Shown here piece after piece: positions 1 through 9,805 of a DNA stretch of 64,000 nucleotides; positions within the stretch are counted from its first letter, which is position 1, and each line of letters opens with the position of its first letter. This DNA is from an uncultured Prochlorococcus sp. (GTDB lineage Bacteria; Cyanobacteriota; Cyanobacteriia; PCC-6307; Cyanobiaceae), in NCBI GenBank assembly GCA_902590775.1, contig CACIYC010000005.1:1-64000 (forward strand), written 5' to 3'. The position numbers and the translations under genes are program-made. The notes below the pieces were generated by a model. The model saw only the letters and a list, made by a program, of their open reading frames with translations, was not told where the DNA came from and made no database searches.

Positions 1-219
1 AAATTACAGTCAAAGGATTTCTTATTTCATAATCTTCCTTTTCGGTTAATTTCTTTCTAACAGCTTTATTTGAATTAAATGTAGGATTTTCCCTCATGGA
101 TTTAAACCTAACGGTTCTCACTAAATAAAAGTGTTGTTAGCCGAATTAGGTGAGTTTTACCGAATTAATTCCTTCGGTTTACAGCATTATTAATATTACA
201 AACTTGGTGCAAAGTAAGT

Positions 220-534
220 ATGTCCTTTACACACAACTCCATGCATACATCATTAATAGAAACTCTCTTCGCCGACTCATTCTTTAGTCCAATGAGGACA
301 GTTTATGTTGTCTCTGATAGTCAACTTGAAGAGATTAAGCGTAAGCAAAGGCAAGAGGAACTAGAGAATCTTGAGTCTTCTCGTAAGAGACTTGAAGAGG
401 TGTATCAATCACGCATCAAAGTTATTGATGAAAGAGAGCATGAACTTCAAGAAGAACTTAAAGCGCTTTCTCCAGCAGAAAAAAAAAGTAAATTACCTGC
501 TGAAGAAACTGCAAAAAATGAAGTTAAGACTTAA
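220..534 (+). CDS. Hypothetical coiled-coil protein; likely start is the internal Met at MRTVYVV
   Basis: ORF track; highly charged heptad-like region; followed by a strong hairpin at 569-606. Confidence 0.6.
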   Translation: MSFTHNSMHTSLIETLFADSFFSPMRTVYVVSDSQLEEIKRKQRQEELENLESSRKRLEEVYQSRIKVIDEREHELQEELKALSPAEKKSKLPAEETAKNEVKT

Positions 535-568
535 TCCTTTCACTTAGCTTAGTAATGAGGATAACTAA

Positions 569-606
569 AGATATCTTAAGGACCTATTACGGCCCTTAAG
601 ATATCT
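569..606. terminator. Perfect 13-bp inverted repeat AGATATCTTAAGG / CCTTAAGATATCT between convergent ORFs
   Basis: Arms 569-581 and 594-606, 12-nt loop; no T-run. Confidence 0.5.
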
Positions 607-633
607 CAATACAAGAAAGTCTGTAAATAAGTC

Positions 634-846
634 TTAGAAGTAATTTCCCTTGAGGAATCTTTCCATGCAAATTGTTTGACAATCACTCAGGCTGTCATCT
701 ACTGAACAAAAAGACGTGCATTCAAAATAATCGTCTATAGCTTCTGTTGCCTTTTTGTCTCTGACTTTATCTACGGGTTTGTTCATAAGGATTACTCCAC
801 TTACTATTAATAATGTATTTGATAAATATATTATTAGCATCTGCAT
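634..846 (-). CDS. Small Cys-containing hypothetical protein
   Basis: ORF track; N-terminal hydrophobic segment, four Cys in the C-terminal half. Confidence 0.45.
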   Translation of the reverse strand: MQMLIIYLSNTLLIVSGVILMNKPVDKVRDKKATEAIDDYFECTSFCSVDDSLSDCQTICMERFLKGNYF

Positions 847-1019
847 TTTTTACTAACGCATCCGCATTAAGAAAGATCAGATGACCAGACTCCAGAATTT
901 TAATTAGATTTTTTCGGTTATAGATTCTGTATCTTCGGTACTTGCGTAGATGTCAATACAACTAATTGCTCATTGCTCAAACTCCCTAAGTAGCTAAAAA
1001 AGTTTAATTGCAAATTCAA

Positions 1020-1184
1020 ATGACTAAAATGTCTTCTTCTCGTTTGCCAAACGGATCAATAGAAATGAAGATCGTTGAAAGAGAATGGGGAATTGAGAGG
1101 TGTTACCTCTCTTCTAATGGGGAGGAAATATGTACACCTGCTCCTCTTTGCTCTTATGCCTGGCCTTTTACTTCTACTTCATAG
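1020..1184 (+). CDS. Small protein of the 'REWGIERCY' family (54 aa, MTKMSSSRLPNGSIEMKIVEREWGIERCYLSSNGEEICTPAPLCSYAWPFTSTS)
   Basis: Own translation; below the ORF-track cutoff; paralog at 30137-30295. Confidence 0.65.
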   Translation: MTKMSSSRLPNGSIEMKIVEREWGIERCYLSSNGEEICTPAPLCSYAWPFTSTS

Positions 1185-1355
1185 CAACTTGTGAAAAACA
1201 TAATGAATTTTTAGACTTGGGACCCTTAGATTTATCTTTCTCTAAATTCATTGTTAGCTTAATAGACCATCTATCTTCGAAATATTGCAATACCTATGAT
1301 TTGTTGAGAATATTTTTGATGAATATCTAGGTAATGATCACAGGCTTAAATCTTT

Positions 1356-2387
1356 TTAAAAACTAAAAGTAAGCTTTCTTTGGACAGATCTACTTCGGAG
1401 ATTTTTTTCCTTAAGCCATTTTGAAAATGTTGTCATTGTTATATCAAGTTCACTTGCAAGGGTTTTGAGTTTTTTTAGATCTGCTCCATAGGCTGCTCGT
1501 TCAATCCAATCGGCCATTATCCCAATATCGTGCTCAATGAAATTAATAAGTTTGCGTGGGACCATTGAATAGCGAACAGATGAGGTACCTTGTAATTCTT
1601 GCCAAAGAGCAGCCATTTCATTCCCAGTCAACTCATCTCCAGCGATATTGATTGCTTCTCCTAGAAATTTTTCTGGTGTTTGAAAAATTGCCCTTGTCCA
1701 GAGTCCAATATCATCAACCGCGATAATTTGCCATGCTTTGTTTTTATTTACTACTCCAGGAAAAATTTTCTCTGAAATTTTTACACCAGGGAGATTACTA
1801 TTGAAATTTTCGTAGTAACTTACTGGGCGGATAATTGTTGAGATGTTTTTTAAATCATTAAGCAAGATATATTCTTCAATACTCCATTTACTAGAAAAAT
1901 GTCCAGGAGCAGGTTCATTTTTTAGAGGGTCTTTAGGTTTACAAACAGAACTAAAAACAAAGTGTTTTAATGTCCCCAAATCAGCCAGTTTCTTTACCGC
2001 ATCTATTAAATTTCTACCTTGCTCAATTTCATATTCGCGAACTATGCTTCCTCGGCCTAAAACCCAACCCTTTGTAGGACTTGTGTTGCCAAATATTCCG
2101 TCAACTCCTGAAAAGCACTTTTCTAAGCTTTCGGGTTTTAGGAGATCTCCTTTAACTATTTCGACATTAGGCAACTTGGCTAATTGCTTTGAATAGTTAC
2201 TAAATGGTGACCGAGTAATTGCACGAATCTGAAAAACATTAGTTCTTGATAAATGATTTACTACTGCAGAACCTTGTCTACTTGTGGCCATAGTCACTGC
2301 AATAACAGGCTTGGACCTGTTGTCAGTATAATTCTTAGAACGAATTAGATTGCTTTTAGAAAGTGCTGCCTGAACAGAAAGTTTCAT
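1356..2387 (-). CDS. NmrA-like / NAD(P)-binding family protein
   Basis: PVIAVTMATSRQGSAVVNHL nucleotide-binding N-terminus; NmrA-like length and pattern. Confidence 0.75.
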   Translation of the reverse strand: MKLSVQAALSKSNLIRSKNYTDNRSKPVIAVTMATSRQGSAVVNHLSRTNVFQIRAITRSPFSNYSKQLAKLPNVEIVKGDLLKPESLEKCFSGVDGIFGNTSPTKGWVLGRGSIVREYEIEQGRNLIDAVKKLADLGTLKHFVFSSVCKPKDPLKNEPAPGHFSSKWSIEEYILLNDLKNISTIIRPVSYYENFNSNLPGVKISEKIFPGVVNKNKAWQIIAVDDIGLWTRAIFQTPEKFLGEAINIAGDELTGNEMAALWQELQGTSSVRYSMVPRKLINFIEHDIGIMADWIERAAYGADLKKLKTLASELDITMTTFSKWLKEKNLRSRSVQRKLTFSF

Positions 2388-2906
2388 TTACTAAGAATAA
2401 AGCGCGCTCAATGTTGAGAAATGTAAAGCATTTTTATTTGAATCGTGAGTTCTTGATTTACGAGTATTGAGAGTTGGGTTTGAACCCGATCCACCTCCTG
2501 ATTGCAAGCTGCAAAGGATAAGGAGTGAAATAGGTCAAAGAAACTCTCTCGTGATTTTTTTAGTTCTCTCCTTCTTTTTATGAAAAATTATTCCCCTAGG
2601 TTCCCATCAGATTACTTATGAGAAATGAATATCTTATAAGCAAGCACATAATTTTCAAAATGTTGTCCAAGTAAATTTCTTTGGTTGAAAATCTAATTTC
2701 AGAATTTCTTTATAGTGGCACTTTTTTGAATTTTCGTTGAGATGGGAAGCAATGCGACTCTTCAATTGAAAAAAAATTTATTGAGACATTCAATATCTTT
2801 TTTTATGGGATTACTCGTATTCATTAATGATCACTTTCATCTTTAACAGAGTATTAATCTTTTAGTCTCTAGTTTTGAATTATTGATTCATTAAGCGCTT
2901 TTTATC

Positions 2907-3023
2907 TCAAATCATAAGTATCTTTGGATCTATAAAACCTCCGATGACTCCAATCATCATTGCGAAAGCTGCAAGAATTATTAGAGCAAAAGGCCAAACA
3001 AATCTGAGTTGAAGTTGATCCAT
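2907..3023 (-). CDS. Small single-TM protein (38 aa)
   Basis: MDQLQLRFVWPFALIILAAFAMMIGVIGGFIDPKILMI. Confidence 0.5.
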   Translation of the reverse strand: MDQLQLRFVWPFALIILAAFAMMIGVIGGFIDPKILMI

Positions 3024-3259
3024 GATTAACCACTTTTTATTTATTATGTAGCTTAATTTGGTTGTCTTGGCTAGATATCATAAGTGAGCTTAGTTATAAA
3101 GCTTAAATAACTTAAAAGAAGTATCTTCGTAGTTTTGAAAATAAGTCAAAATTTTTAATTCCATCGTTCTCAATTGAATTTTCAAGGATTGGCTTTTTAG
3201 ACTGTAGTTAAACTTAAGCTAAAATCGATTGTTGACCATTCTTGCCATAATGAATTTAT

Positions 3260-3433
3260 ATGAATGGATTTCTGCTTTTTCTATGTACCCTCGTAGGGAT
3301 TCAGGTCTATATTGTTCTGCAGATTTTTAGAAACAAACAGAATGAACCTCTTTTTATGAATAAGACTCAGAAGTTTTATATTCATCAATGGATGCTCAAA
3401 AAGTTTGGAGCAATTCATACAAGAAAGGATTAA
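3260..3433 (+). CDS. Small membrane protein (57 aa)
   Basis: MNGFLLFLCTLVGIQVYIVLQIFRNKQNEPLFMNKTQKFYIHQWMLKKFGAIHTRKD; TM plus basic tail. Confidence 0.5.
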   Translation: MNGFLLFLCTLVGIQVYIVLQIFRNKQNEPLFMNKTQKFYIHQWMLKKFGAIHTRKD

Positions 3434-3665
3434 GGGTAAAATAATTTCTAAAGCTTTTGAATAGCACCCATAAAGGAAGCTATTAGTCTTGTCTATTTGC
3501 GGATATTGGATTATTAATACAAGTGGTTTGATTTTTATAAATAGCTTAAATTGGTAGTTATGTAATTTTAAAGAAGTAGGTAGTAGGCCGGTTTTCCTAA
3601 CTATATCGACTAAAATTGTATATAGAGTTTATTGATGTCTAATTTTTTGTTGGAGTCCATCTTAA

Positions 3666-3803
3666 TTATTTCAGGAAGGGAAGGAATTTGCCGAAAAACT
3701 CAGGGAACGAGCCAATAGTAAAAAGAACTATCCCACCAATTACAGCGAAAATTGCCATATCAGATAGTAGATCTTTCCATCCGTAAGGACTATTTGTGGC
3801 CAT
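3666..3803 (-). CDS. Small single-TM protein (45 aa)
   Basis: MATNSPYGWKDLLSDMAIFAVIGGIVLFTIGSFPEFFGKFLPFLK. Confidence 0.5.
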   Translation of the reverse strand: MATNSPYGWKDLLSDMAIFAVIGGIVLFTIGSFPEFFGKFLPFLK

Positions 3804-3849
3804 AGCTCTGATTTCTTTTTTTTATTGTAGGAACTTATGGAATATTTCT

Positions 3850-4074
3850 TTATTTCTTTTTGTTCTTTTTTGGGTAAAGTCTCGCTATCTTTTTCGATTG
3901 CGCTTCTTTAGCTAATTCCTTCCTTTTTCGATCGCTACTGGAATCATTATTTTGGTTGACGTTTATAAATATCAAGATAATCATTCCAGTGAAGGTTGTT
4001 CCAATAATTAAAATCAATATTCCCAAGGGTTCTGTAGGCCCTAGAAATTCATACCCCAAAGAATGGTTTACCAT
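3850..4074 (-). CDS. Small membrane protein with basic C-terminus
   Basis: ORF track; one TM then Lys-rich tail. Confidence 0.5.
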   Translation of the reverse strand: MVNHSLGYEFLGPTEPLGILILIIGTTFTGMIILIFINVNQNNDSSSDRKRKELAKEAQSKKIARLYPKKNKKK

Positions 4075-4778
4075 AAATTCTTATAGAGAATTTAGTAAAA
4101 ATGTACAATCAGAATACTTAGGAAGAGTGATGGGGATGTGATTTTTTTTACTAGCTGAATTGGATTGTAAGACTAATATCTTAAAAAATTTCAAGTTTCA
4201 TGATTAAAGTGGAAGATTATTTTTGGTATCCATTCTAAAAATATTTAAGAGAGTGTGATGAGAAAGACAAAGATAGTACTTTAAATGAATTCTTGATCTC
4301 AAAAGGCAAGATTGTTATCTTCAAAAACCTATAAAAGAATAAATTTTTTTAAATTACCTGAAAATAATCAACTCAATCGTTTGATTTCTTTTCTAGTAGC
4401 CTTCTAGCAAATAGAGATCTGATACTTATCCAAATTTTGACAATGCGTTTTTAACAAGAATAGGTAAATTGTTAAAAGAATTCTTGGGATAATGCATATA
4501 TAAAAATCTAAATAGTTTAATCACTACAACTTAGTTGTTGATATATGGTCTAGTTTAAACGGGCAAATCTATTATTAATACACAAATTATAATTATTTTA
4601 GACTTTTAATTGCTGTAATAGACTTGCCATATTTTTCAAAGAAACTAGGGTTATGACTCTTATCAGATAAAGTAATCATTAATAGTGAAATCCCATCTTT
4701 TGTTTTCTAAAGTGTACTTGCATTTTTATCAATTTAATTTGTAAGATAATTTATAATATTTCTTGAATTCCAAAAATA

Positions 4779-4955
4779 ATGGACTGGGAACCTACAGATT
4801 TGCAAAAGGATGGTCTTATTAGCAGAACTTGTGAGTTTATTACTGACGAGGCTCAAGAACTAATGCAAGAACTAAATTGTCCGCCTAGTTACATTGCCTG
4901 TATGTTGAGAGCTATTGCAAATAACTTTGAGGATTGTTCAAATGATAAAGATTGA
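4779..4955 (+). CDS. Small soluble hypothetical protein (58 aa)
   Basis: MDWEPTDLQKDGLISRTCEFITDEAQELMQELNCPPSYIACMLRAIANNFEDCSNDKD. Confidence 0.5.
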   Translation: MDWEPTDLQKDGLISRTCEFITDEAQELMQELNCPPSYIACMLRAIANNFEDCSNDKD

Positions 4956-5716
4956 GTTGAGAAGACCCAAGACTATATTCCTATAGATTAGAACATTTGC
5001 TTCTTTAGAAATCGCAGACGATTTGCTAAGACTGTAGAAGTAAGTATTTAGCCATAGGCTTTAGATGTCAGAGATATGAGCAATATTAAATTGATATAGT
5101 TCTTAGAAGGAGAGTTAATTCAAGCCAATGACCACATTCCCTTAGGAGAAATAGATCTTGTTATTCTTTGTCTTTGAATTGGACCATGCGAATATTCAAT
5201 CCTATATATATTACAACCCACCCTATTAGAGGAGTCCAAAGCTGCCAGTAATTTGGATCATGTGATTCAAAAAATGCCATGAATAGTTTGTGAAGAACTC
5301 CGTGCTGTTTCTTCGAAATGCACTCGATTTGATATCAGATTACCTTCTTTGACATAAAGCCTGCTTGAATCCTTGTAAATCTATTTATAAATGTCAACTT
5401 AGACTTTTAATTTTTCTTTGCATGGATAGGAATACTTTAAAACAAATTGTTCTGAGTACTTGATTTTGAGGTTCCTCTGCAAGGGAGAAAATTGCTAAAT
5501 GAGGATTTAGTTTGATTTATATTCAAAGGTTAGAATCGGTAACCATTTAGCCTTCATGCCTTCAATAATCAAAAGGACTTTGCTGATTAGATAAAGTGCT
5601 CCTCATTATTTGGGTTGTCATCAATTTTTTAAGTAATAGTGAAAAATTGAATACGATTTTCTAACTGTCTAGTAAATGCTTGTGTTGTCTATTAAAAGTT
5701 CTTTGATAAAGTTGAT

Positions 5717-5893
5717 ATGTCTAGAACAATGAGTGATTGCCGCAGAAGAATAGAAAAGAAGCTGCAGAAAATTAACTTTGAAATTGAAGATGGGTTGTCA
5801 ACCTACGATCTTCAACTGTTAGCCTTGGCCAAGGGATACAAAAGAACAAAAAGAATTAAAAGAGAGAATTTTGACGAGCTTTTTGCGGCCTAA
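5717..5893 (+). CDS. Small basic hypothetical protein (58 aa)
   Basis: MSRTMSDCRRRIEKKLQKINFEIEDGLSTYDLQLLALAKGYKRTKRIKRENFDELFAA. Confidence 0.45.
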   Translation: MSRTMSDCRRRIEKKLQKINFEIEDGLSTYDLQLLALAKGYKRTKRIKRENFDELFAA

Positions 5894-6170
5894 ATGCTTC
5901 CCTTTATTTGATAAAAAAAATAATCCCTTTTATCGTTGCTTTTAAAATGGATTGTTTAAGCTTCACTTGAAATATATTGCTATTGTCCAAAGAGAAAAAT
6001 CGAGTAAAAGGCTTTTTGACTTTGAACCTTTTTCTAGACGAAGAGTTCGTTTCCTGAATCGGCCTTTTTTTCTCTTTTTAGGTCTGACTTTTTGAAGAAT
6101 GTCTTAATTTCCTTCAACACTAGGCAATAAATTCGCTATCTTTTAGTTAGTTTCTTACGGAGGTGATCCA

Positions 6171-6272
6171 TTGTTGTATCTACCTAATGGCCAACAGTCA
6201 ATGGGAATCAAATCAATTGACTACTCGCTGACTCCTGTCTTGAAGGGCTTTATAATTAATAGGTTTATATAG
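6171..6272 (+). CDS. Putative 33-aa peptide with TTG start behind GGAGGTGATCC
   Basis: Extended anti-16S-like Shine-Dalgarno at 6159-6169; terminator at 6296-6324. Confidence 0.35.
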   Translation: MLYLPNGQQSMGIKSIDYSLTPVLKGFIINRFI

Positions 6273-6295
6273 GTTCTATCTTAGGCCGATTAATT

Positions 6296-6324
6296 AAGAG
6301 CTGGTTACAAATTAACTGGCTCTT
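6296..6324 (+). terminator. Rho-independent terminator
   Basis: AAGAGCTGGTT...AACTGGCTCTT (11-bp stem with two GU) followed by TTATTTTT. Confidence 0.65.
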
Positions 6325-6687
6325 TTATTTTTGACTTTTTTCGGATTTATCTAAAAGTTTTTAAAGTAGCTTTTATAATTCATTAGGTGCAAAAGCATTT
6401 AAATATTGGCACTTCATTTTTAATAAATTGCAGAGTTTCTCAAAGTGTTTTTATTTTTTTAATTTATTTTACTTATGAGAACTGCTTTGAATTCAACTTT
6501 TTCGAATGAAGCGCCATAATCTTATTGCTTAACTTCGAATTATTTGGATACAGAGAATGTAATGCTTGAAATTTTTTGTACAAAGGCCATTCATATATCC
6601 TGAATTGGTTGCCAGTAGATTGATCTTAAGGTTCCATTTCAGATTTTACTCTTTTAATTTTGGGCTCATTCCTTTTTGGTTGAAAAA

Positions 6688-6706
6688 TAGGTGTAAAGAC
6701 GGACTT
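6688..6706 (+). promoter_or_regulatory. Conserved leader motif TAGGTGTAAAGACGGACTT (copy 1 of 3)
   Basis: Near-identical motif also upstream of 16547 and 19758. Confidence 0.6.
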
Positions 6707-6752
6707 GTAGGATCTATTTAGAAGGCTAGGTTTAGTGCCCTGCTTTTTCCAG

Positions 6753-6926
6753 ATGAATCAAAAGGAATTTGACACGGTCATTGATCGCTTTTTAGATGGT
6801 GCTGCGAGAGTTAGAGCGAGCAAGTATCAAAATCGAATGAAACCTAAAAATGTCTATAGACAATTATCAAATAGGGTTATTTCCCAAATGTGGGACGAGA
6901 AAAGAAGAAATATTAAAGCCGCTTAG
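6753..6926 (+). CDS. 'FDxxIDxxFLxGA' micro-protein family, member A
   Basis: MNQKEFDTVIDRFLDGAARVRASKYQNRM...; paralogs at 16547 and 19758. Confidence 0.6.
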   Translation: MNQKEFDTVIDRFLDGAARVRASKYQNRMKPKNVYRQLSNRVISQMWDEKRRNIKAA

Positions 6927-6993
6927 TACTTGCATGCTTGATTTTGTTAGGCTGAAATTTTTCTAGGGCCTGCCCTTTAAATCTAAAGAAATC

Positions 6994-7023
6994 ATGATAC
7001 ATCAACCTAACTTGATGTATCAT
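6994..7023 (+). promoter_or_regulatory. Perfect 12-bp inverted repeat ATGATACATCAA-cctaac-TTGATGTATCAT upstream of pstS
   Basis: Arms 6994-7005 and 7012-7023; 27 nt before the pstS start; no T-run. Confidence 0.6.
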
Positions 7024-7050
7024 TGGAAATAATACCTAGCTGGTTTTCTC

Positions 7051-8037
7051 ATGACCTTCGCAAAGAAGGCCCTTCTTCTCTCCTCTGTAATTGTTATGAG
7101 TGCTGGCATCTCTGCCTGTAGCTCTTCAGGCAATTCAACTGTCCGCTTGAGTGGCGCAGGGGCTTCCTTTCCGGCAAAAATCTACACTCGTTGGTTCTCA
7201 GACCTGTCAAAAGAAGGGGGCCCAAGAGTTAACTACCAGGCAATTGGCTCAGGTTCTGGTAGAAAAGCTTTTATTGATCAAACAGTTGATTTTGGTGCTT
7301 CTGACGAGCCAATGAAGGAGAAGGACATAGCTAAAATTAAGCGTGGTCTTGTTCAAATACCAATGATCGGAGGAACAATTGCCTTTGGATATAACTATGA
7401 TTGCGACCTTAGGCTCACCCAAGAGCAGGCAGTTCGCATCGCCATGGGAAAAATTTCGAACTGGAGTGAAGTTGGTTGTCCTGCAGGCAAGATGACTTGG
7501 GCTCACCGTTCTGATGGTTCTGGGACGACTAAAGCCTTTACTAATTCCATGCAAGCTTTCTCTCAAACCTGGACTTTAGGGATAGGTAAATCAGTTGATT
7601 GGCCTGCTGGTATCGGTGGGAAAGGAAATGCCGGGGTTGCAGGTCTTATCCGTAATACACCAGGTGCCATAGGGTATGTCAATCAGTCTTATATCAAAGG
7701 AGAAATTAAGGCTGCAGCTTTACAAAATCTCTCCGGAGAATTCCTTAAGCCATCTAGGAATTCAGGTTCCAAGGCACTGAACGGAATACAGTTAGATGAA
7801 AATTTAGCAGGTCAGAATCCAAATCCATCAGCGCAGGGTGCATATCCCATAGCAACACTTACTTGGATACTTGCATATGAAACTGGCAATGGGAAGAGTA
7901 CTACTGCTATTAAGGAAGCTTTTGATTACTTGTTGAGTGACAAGGCTCAGAGTAAGGCCGCTTCTTTAGGATTTGTTCCTTTGGAAGGAGATATTCTTGC
8001 TAAATCACGTGCAGCTGTAAAGCAAATTAGCAAGTAA
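7051..8037 (+). CDS. pstS: Phosphate ABC transporter substrate-binding lipoprotein
   Basis: Lipobox SAGISAC; PstS-like LSGAGASFPAKIYTRW, GSGSGRKAF, RSDGSGTTKAFT. Confidence 0.95.
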   Translation: MTFAKKALLLSSVIVMSAGISACSSSGNSTVRLSGAGASFPAKIYTRWFSDLSKEGGPRVNYQAIGSGSGRKAFIDQTVDFGASDEPMKEKDIAKIKRGLVQIPMIGGTIAFGYNYDCDLRLTQEQAVRIAMGKISNWSEVGCPAGKMTWAHRSDGSGTTKAFTNSMQAFSQTWTLGIGKSVDWPAGIGGKGNAGVAGLIRNTPGAIGYVNQSYIKGEIKAAALQNLSGEFLKPSRNSGSKALNGIQLDENLAGQNPNPSAQGAYPIATLTWILAYETGNGKSTTAIKEAFDYLLSDKAQSKAASLGFVPLEGDILAKSRAAVKQISK

Positions 8038-8839
8038 TTTTACCCAAGACTTCTGATTTATAGCTTGGGAGCTATTGTTAATCAGCAACAGTCTGTGCAG
8101 TTGATTTTGTTTAATAAGAATGGCAAAAGGTTATCATAGGTTTGTGGATAGTTTTAATTGATTTAGTTGAAATAAAATTAGAACAAATGCAATTTTCAAG
8201 CAATAAAGAAATTTAAACTTAATTGCTTTTTTTAATTTTAAAAATGAAACAAGAGCGTTTGGAGATCAAAAAACCTTGTATTTTAATCAAAATCTTTATT
8301 ATAATGTAGTTAAGTATTTTCTAGAAAAACTATAAGTAATGGATTTACTTATGTGTTTAAGAAAATAAGATTTATCTTTTCTTTTTGAGATCTCTATCTT
8401 AAATCGTTTTTCTATATTATTTCTTTAAAGAAAATTTATATTGACTATAATGACTCAACTAAAGAAAAATTTTAAATAGGATCCTCCTATTAGAATTGAA
8501 ATCTGATGATTTCTATATCTAGCTATCTTTTTAATTATTTGTTGTTATAATTATAAGTTTTTTGGGTTGAATATTGAGCAATAATAGCTGCTCTACTTTT
8601 AGTAAATGTTTTGCATTACAGTAATTTATAATATTGTATTATTCTTATTAAAAATATTTTACCCCCTCCTTGTCAAAAAAATAATAAAATCACTCAAAAA
8701 GTAAGTATAGATTTAATTCATAAAAAAAACATTTGGATCTTTTAATGATCTTTTGCTCACGTTTATGCATTTCTATAACCTTTTCTTAAAGAGGCCTAAA
8801 TTTTTATATAATAGATTGTCTTGAATATTTTCTTTAATA

Positions 8840-9790
8840 GTGACACTTGAGAATAAGGGAAAGTTCCTTTTAAAGATAAGGACAACCAAGGAAAAATTTA
8901 TAGATCAAGGATTTAAATCTTTTTCCTTTTTAATGGCATCTACAGTTTCGGTTGTCCTATTTGCAATCATTGTTGTTGTTTTTTTAGAATCGCTTGAATC
9001 AATAAATAGGTATGGGCTTAATTTTCTGACTACTTCAAATTGGAATCCAGTGACAGATGAGTACGGTGCATTTACAGCAATTTATGGCACTTTAGTAACA
9101 TCAATTGCTTCTTTAATTATAGCAATACCTTTGGGAGTCGGGACAGCAATTTTCATCACAGAAGATATTCTCCCAGAAAAACTAAGAGAGACTATAGGTT
9201 TAATGGTAGAGCTATTGGCCGCCATACCTTCAGTAGTTTTAGGACTTTGGGCTATTTTTGTAATGGAGCCTTTTATAAGGCCTTTCCTAATGATCTTGCA
9301 TAGATTTTTGGGATGGATACCTTTTCTGAGTTCCCAACCAATAGGACCGGGGATTGCACCTGCGATCTTAATTTTAGTAGTTATGATACTTCCTATTATC
9401 ACTTCTATAGCAAGAGATTCTCTTAATCAAGTTCCAAATAAACTTAGGGAAGCTGCCTATGGAATTGGAGCAACAAGATGGATAGCAATGTTTAATGTAA
9501 TACTTCCAGCTGCTTTGTCAGGTATTGCTGGAGGTGTTTTACTTGGACTTGGAAGAGCAATGGGCGAGACCATGGCGGTAACAATGATTATTGGGAATTC
9601 AAATAGTTTTAGCTGGTCAATACTTTCCCCTGGATATACAATCTCTGCGATGCTTGCAAATCAATTTGGAGAAGCCGATGGTATTCAAGTATCTTCTTTG
9701 ATGTATGCTGCTTTTATTCTAATGATATTGACATTAATAGTTAATATACTTGCTCAATGGGTTGTCAGAAAATTAAGTCTAAAGTATTAA
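8840..9790 (+). CDS. pstC: Phosphate ABC transporter permease PstC
   Basis: PstC-like membrane permease with EAA-type loop (EAAYGIGATRW); followed by pstA and pstB. Confidence 0.95.
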   Translation: MTLENKGKFLLKIRTTKEKFIDQGFKSFSFLMASTVSVVLFAIIVVVFLESLESINRYGLNFLTTSNWNPVTDEYGAFTAIYGTLVTSIASLIIAIPLGVGTAIFITEDILPEKLRETIGLMVELLAAIPSVVLGLWAIFVMEPFIRPFLMILHRFLGWIPFLSSQPIGPGIAPAILILVVMILPIITSIARDSLNQVPNKLREAAYGIGATRWIAMFNVILPAALSGIAGGVLLGLGRAMGETMAVTMIIGNSNSFSWSILSPGYTISAMLANQFGEADGIQVSSLMYAAFILMILTLIVNILAQWVVRKLSLKY

Positions 9791-9805
9791 GTTGAAAATT
9801 AAAAA

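Noticed and set aside
1843-2196. Plus-strand ORF of 117 aa
   Set aside because: Antisense to the well-supported NmrA-like gene 1356-2387.
3567-3600. AAGAAGTAGGTAGTAGG resembling part of a glutamine riboswitch (glnA / downstream-peptide) core
   Set aside because: I could not find the remaining conserved helices or flanking motifs.
6159-6170. GGAGGTGATCCA resembling the reverse complement of the 16S rRNA 3' end
   Set aside because: No further 16S-like sequence on either side; interpreted as a Shine-Dalgarno instead.
7249-7566. Minus-strand ORF of 105 aa
   Set aside because: Antisense to pstS.
9082-9402. Minus-strand ORF of 106 aa
   Set aside because: Antisense to pstC; composition is a mirror artefact.
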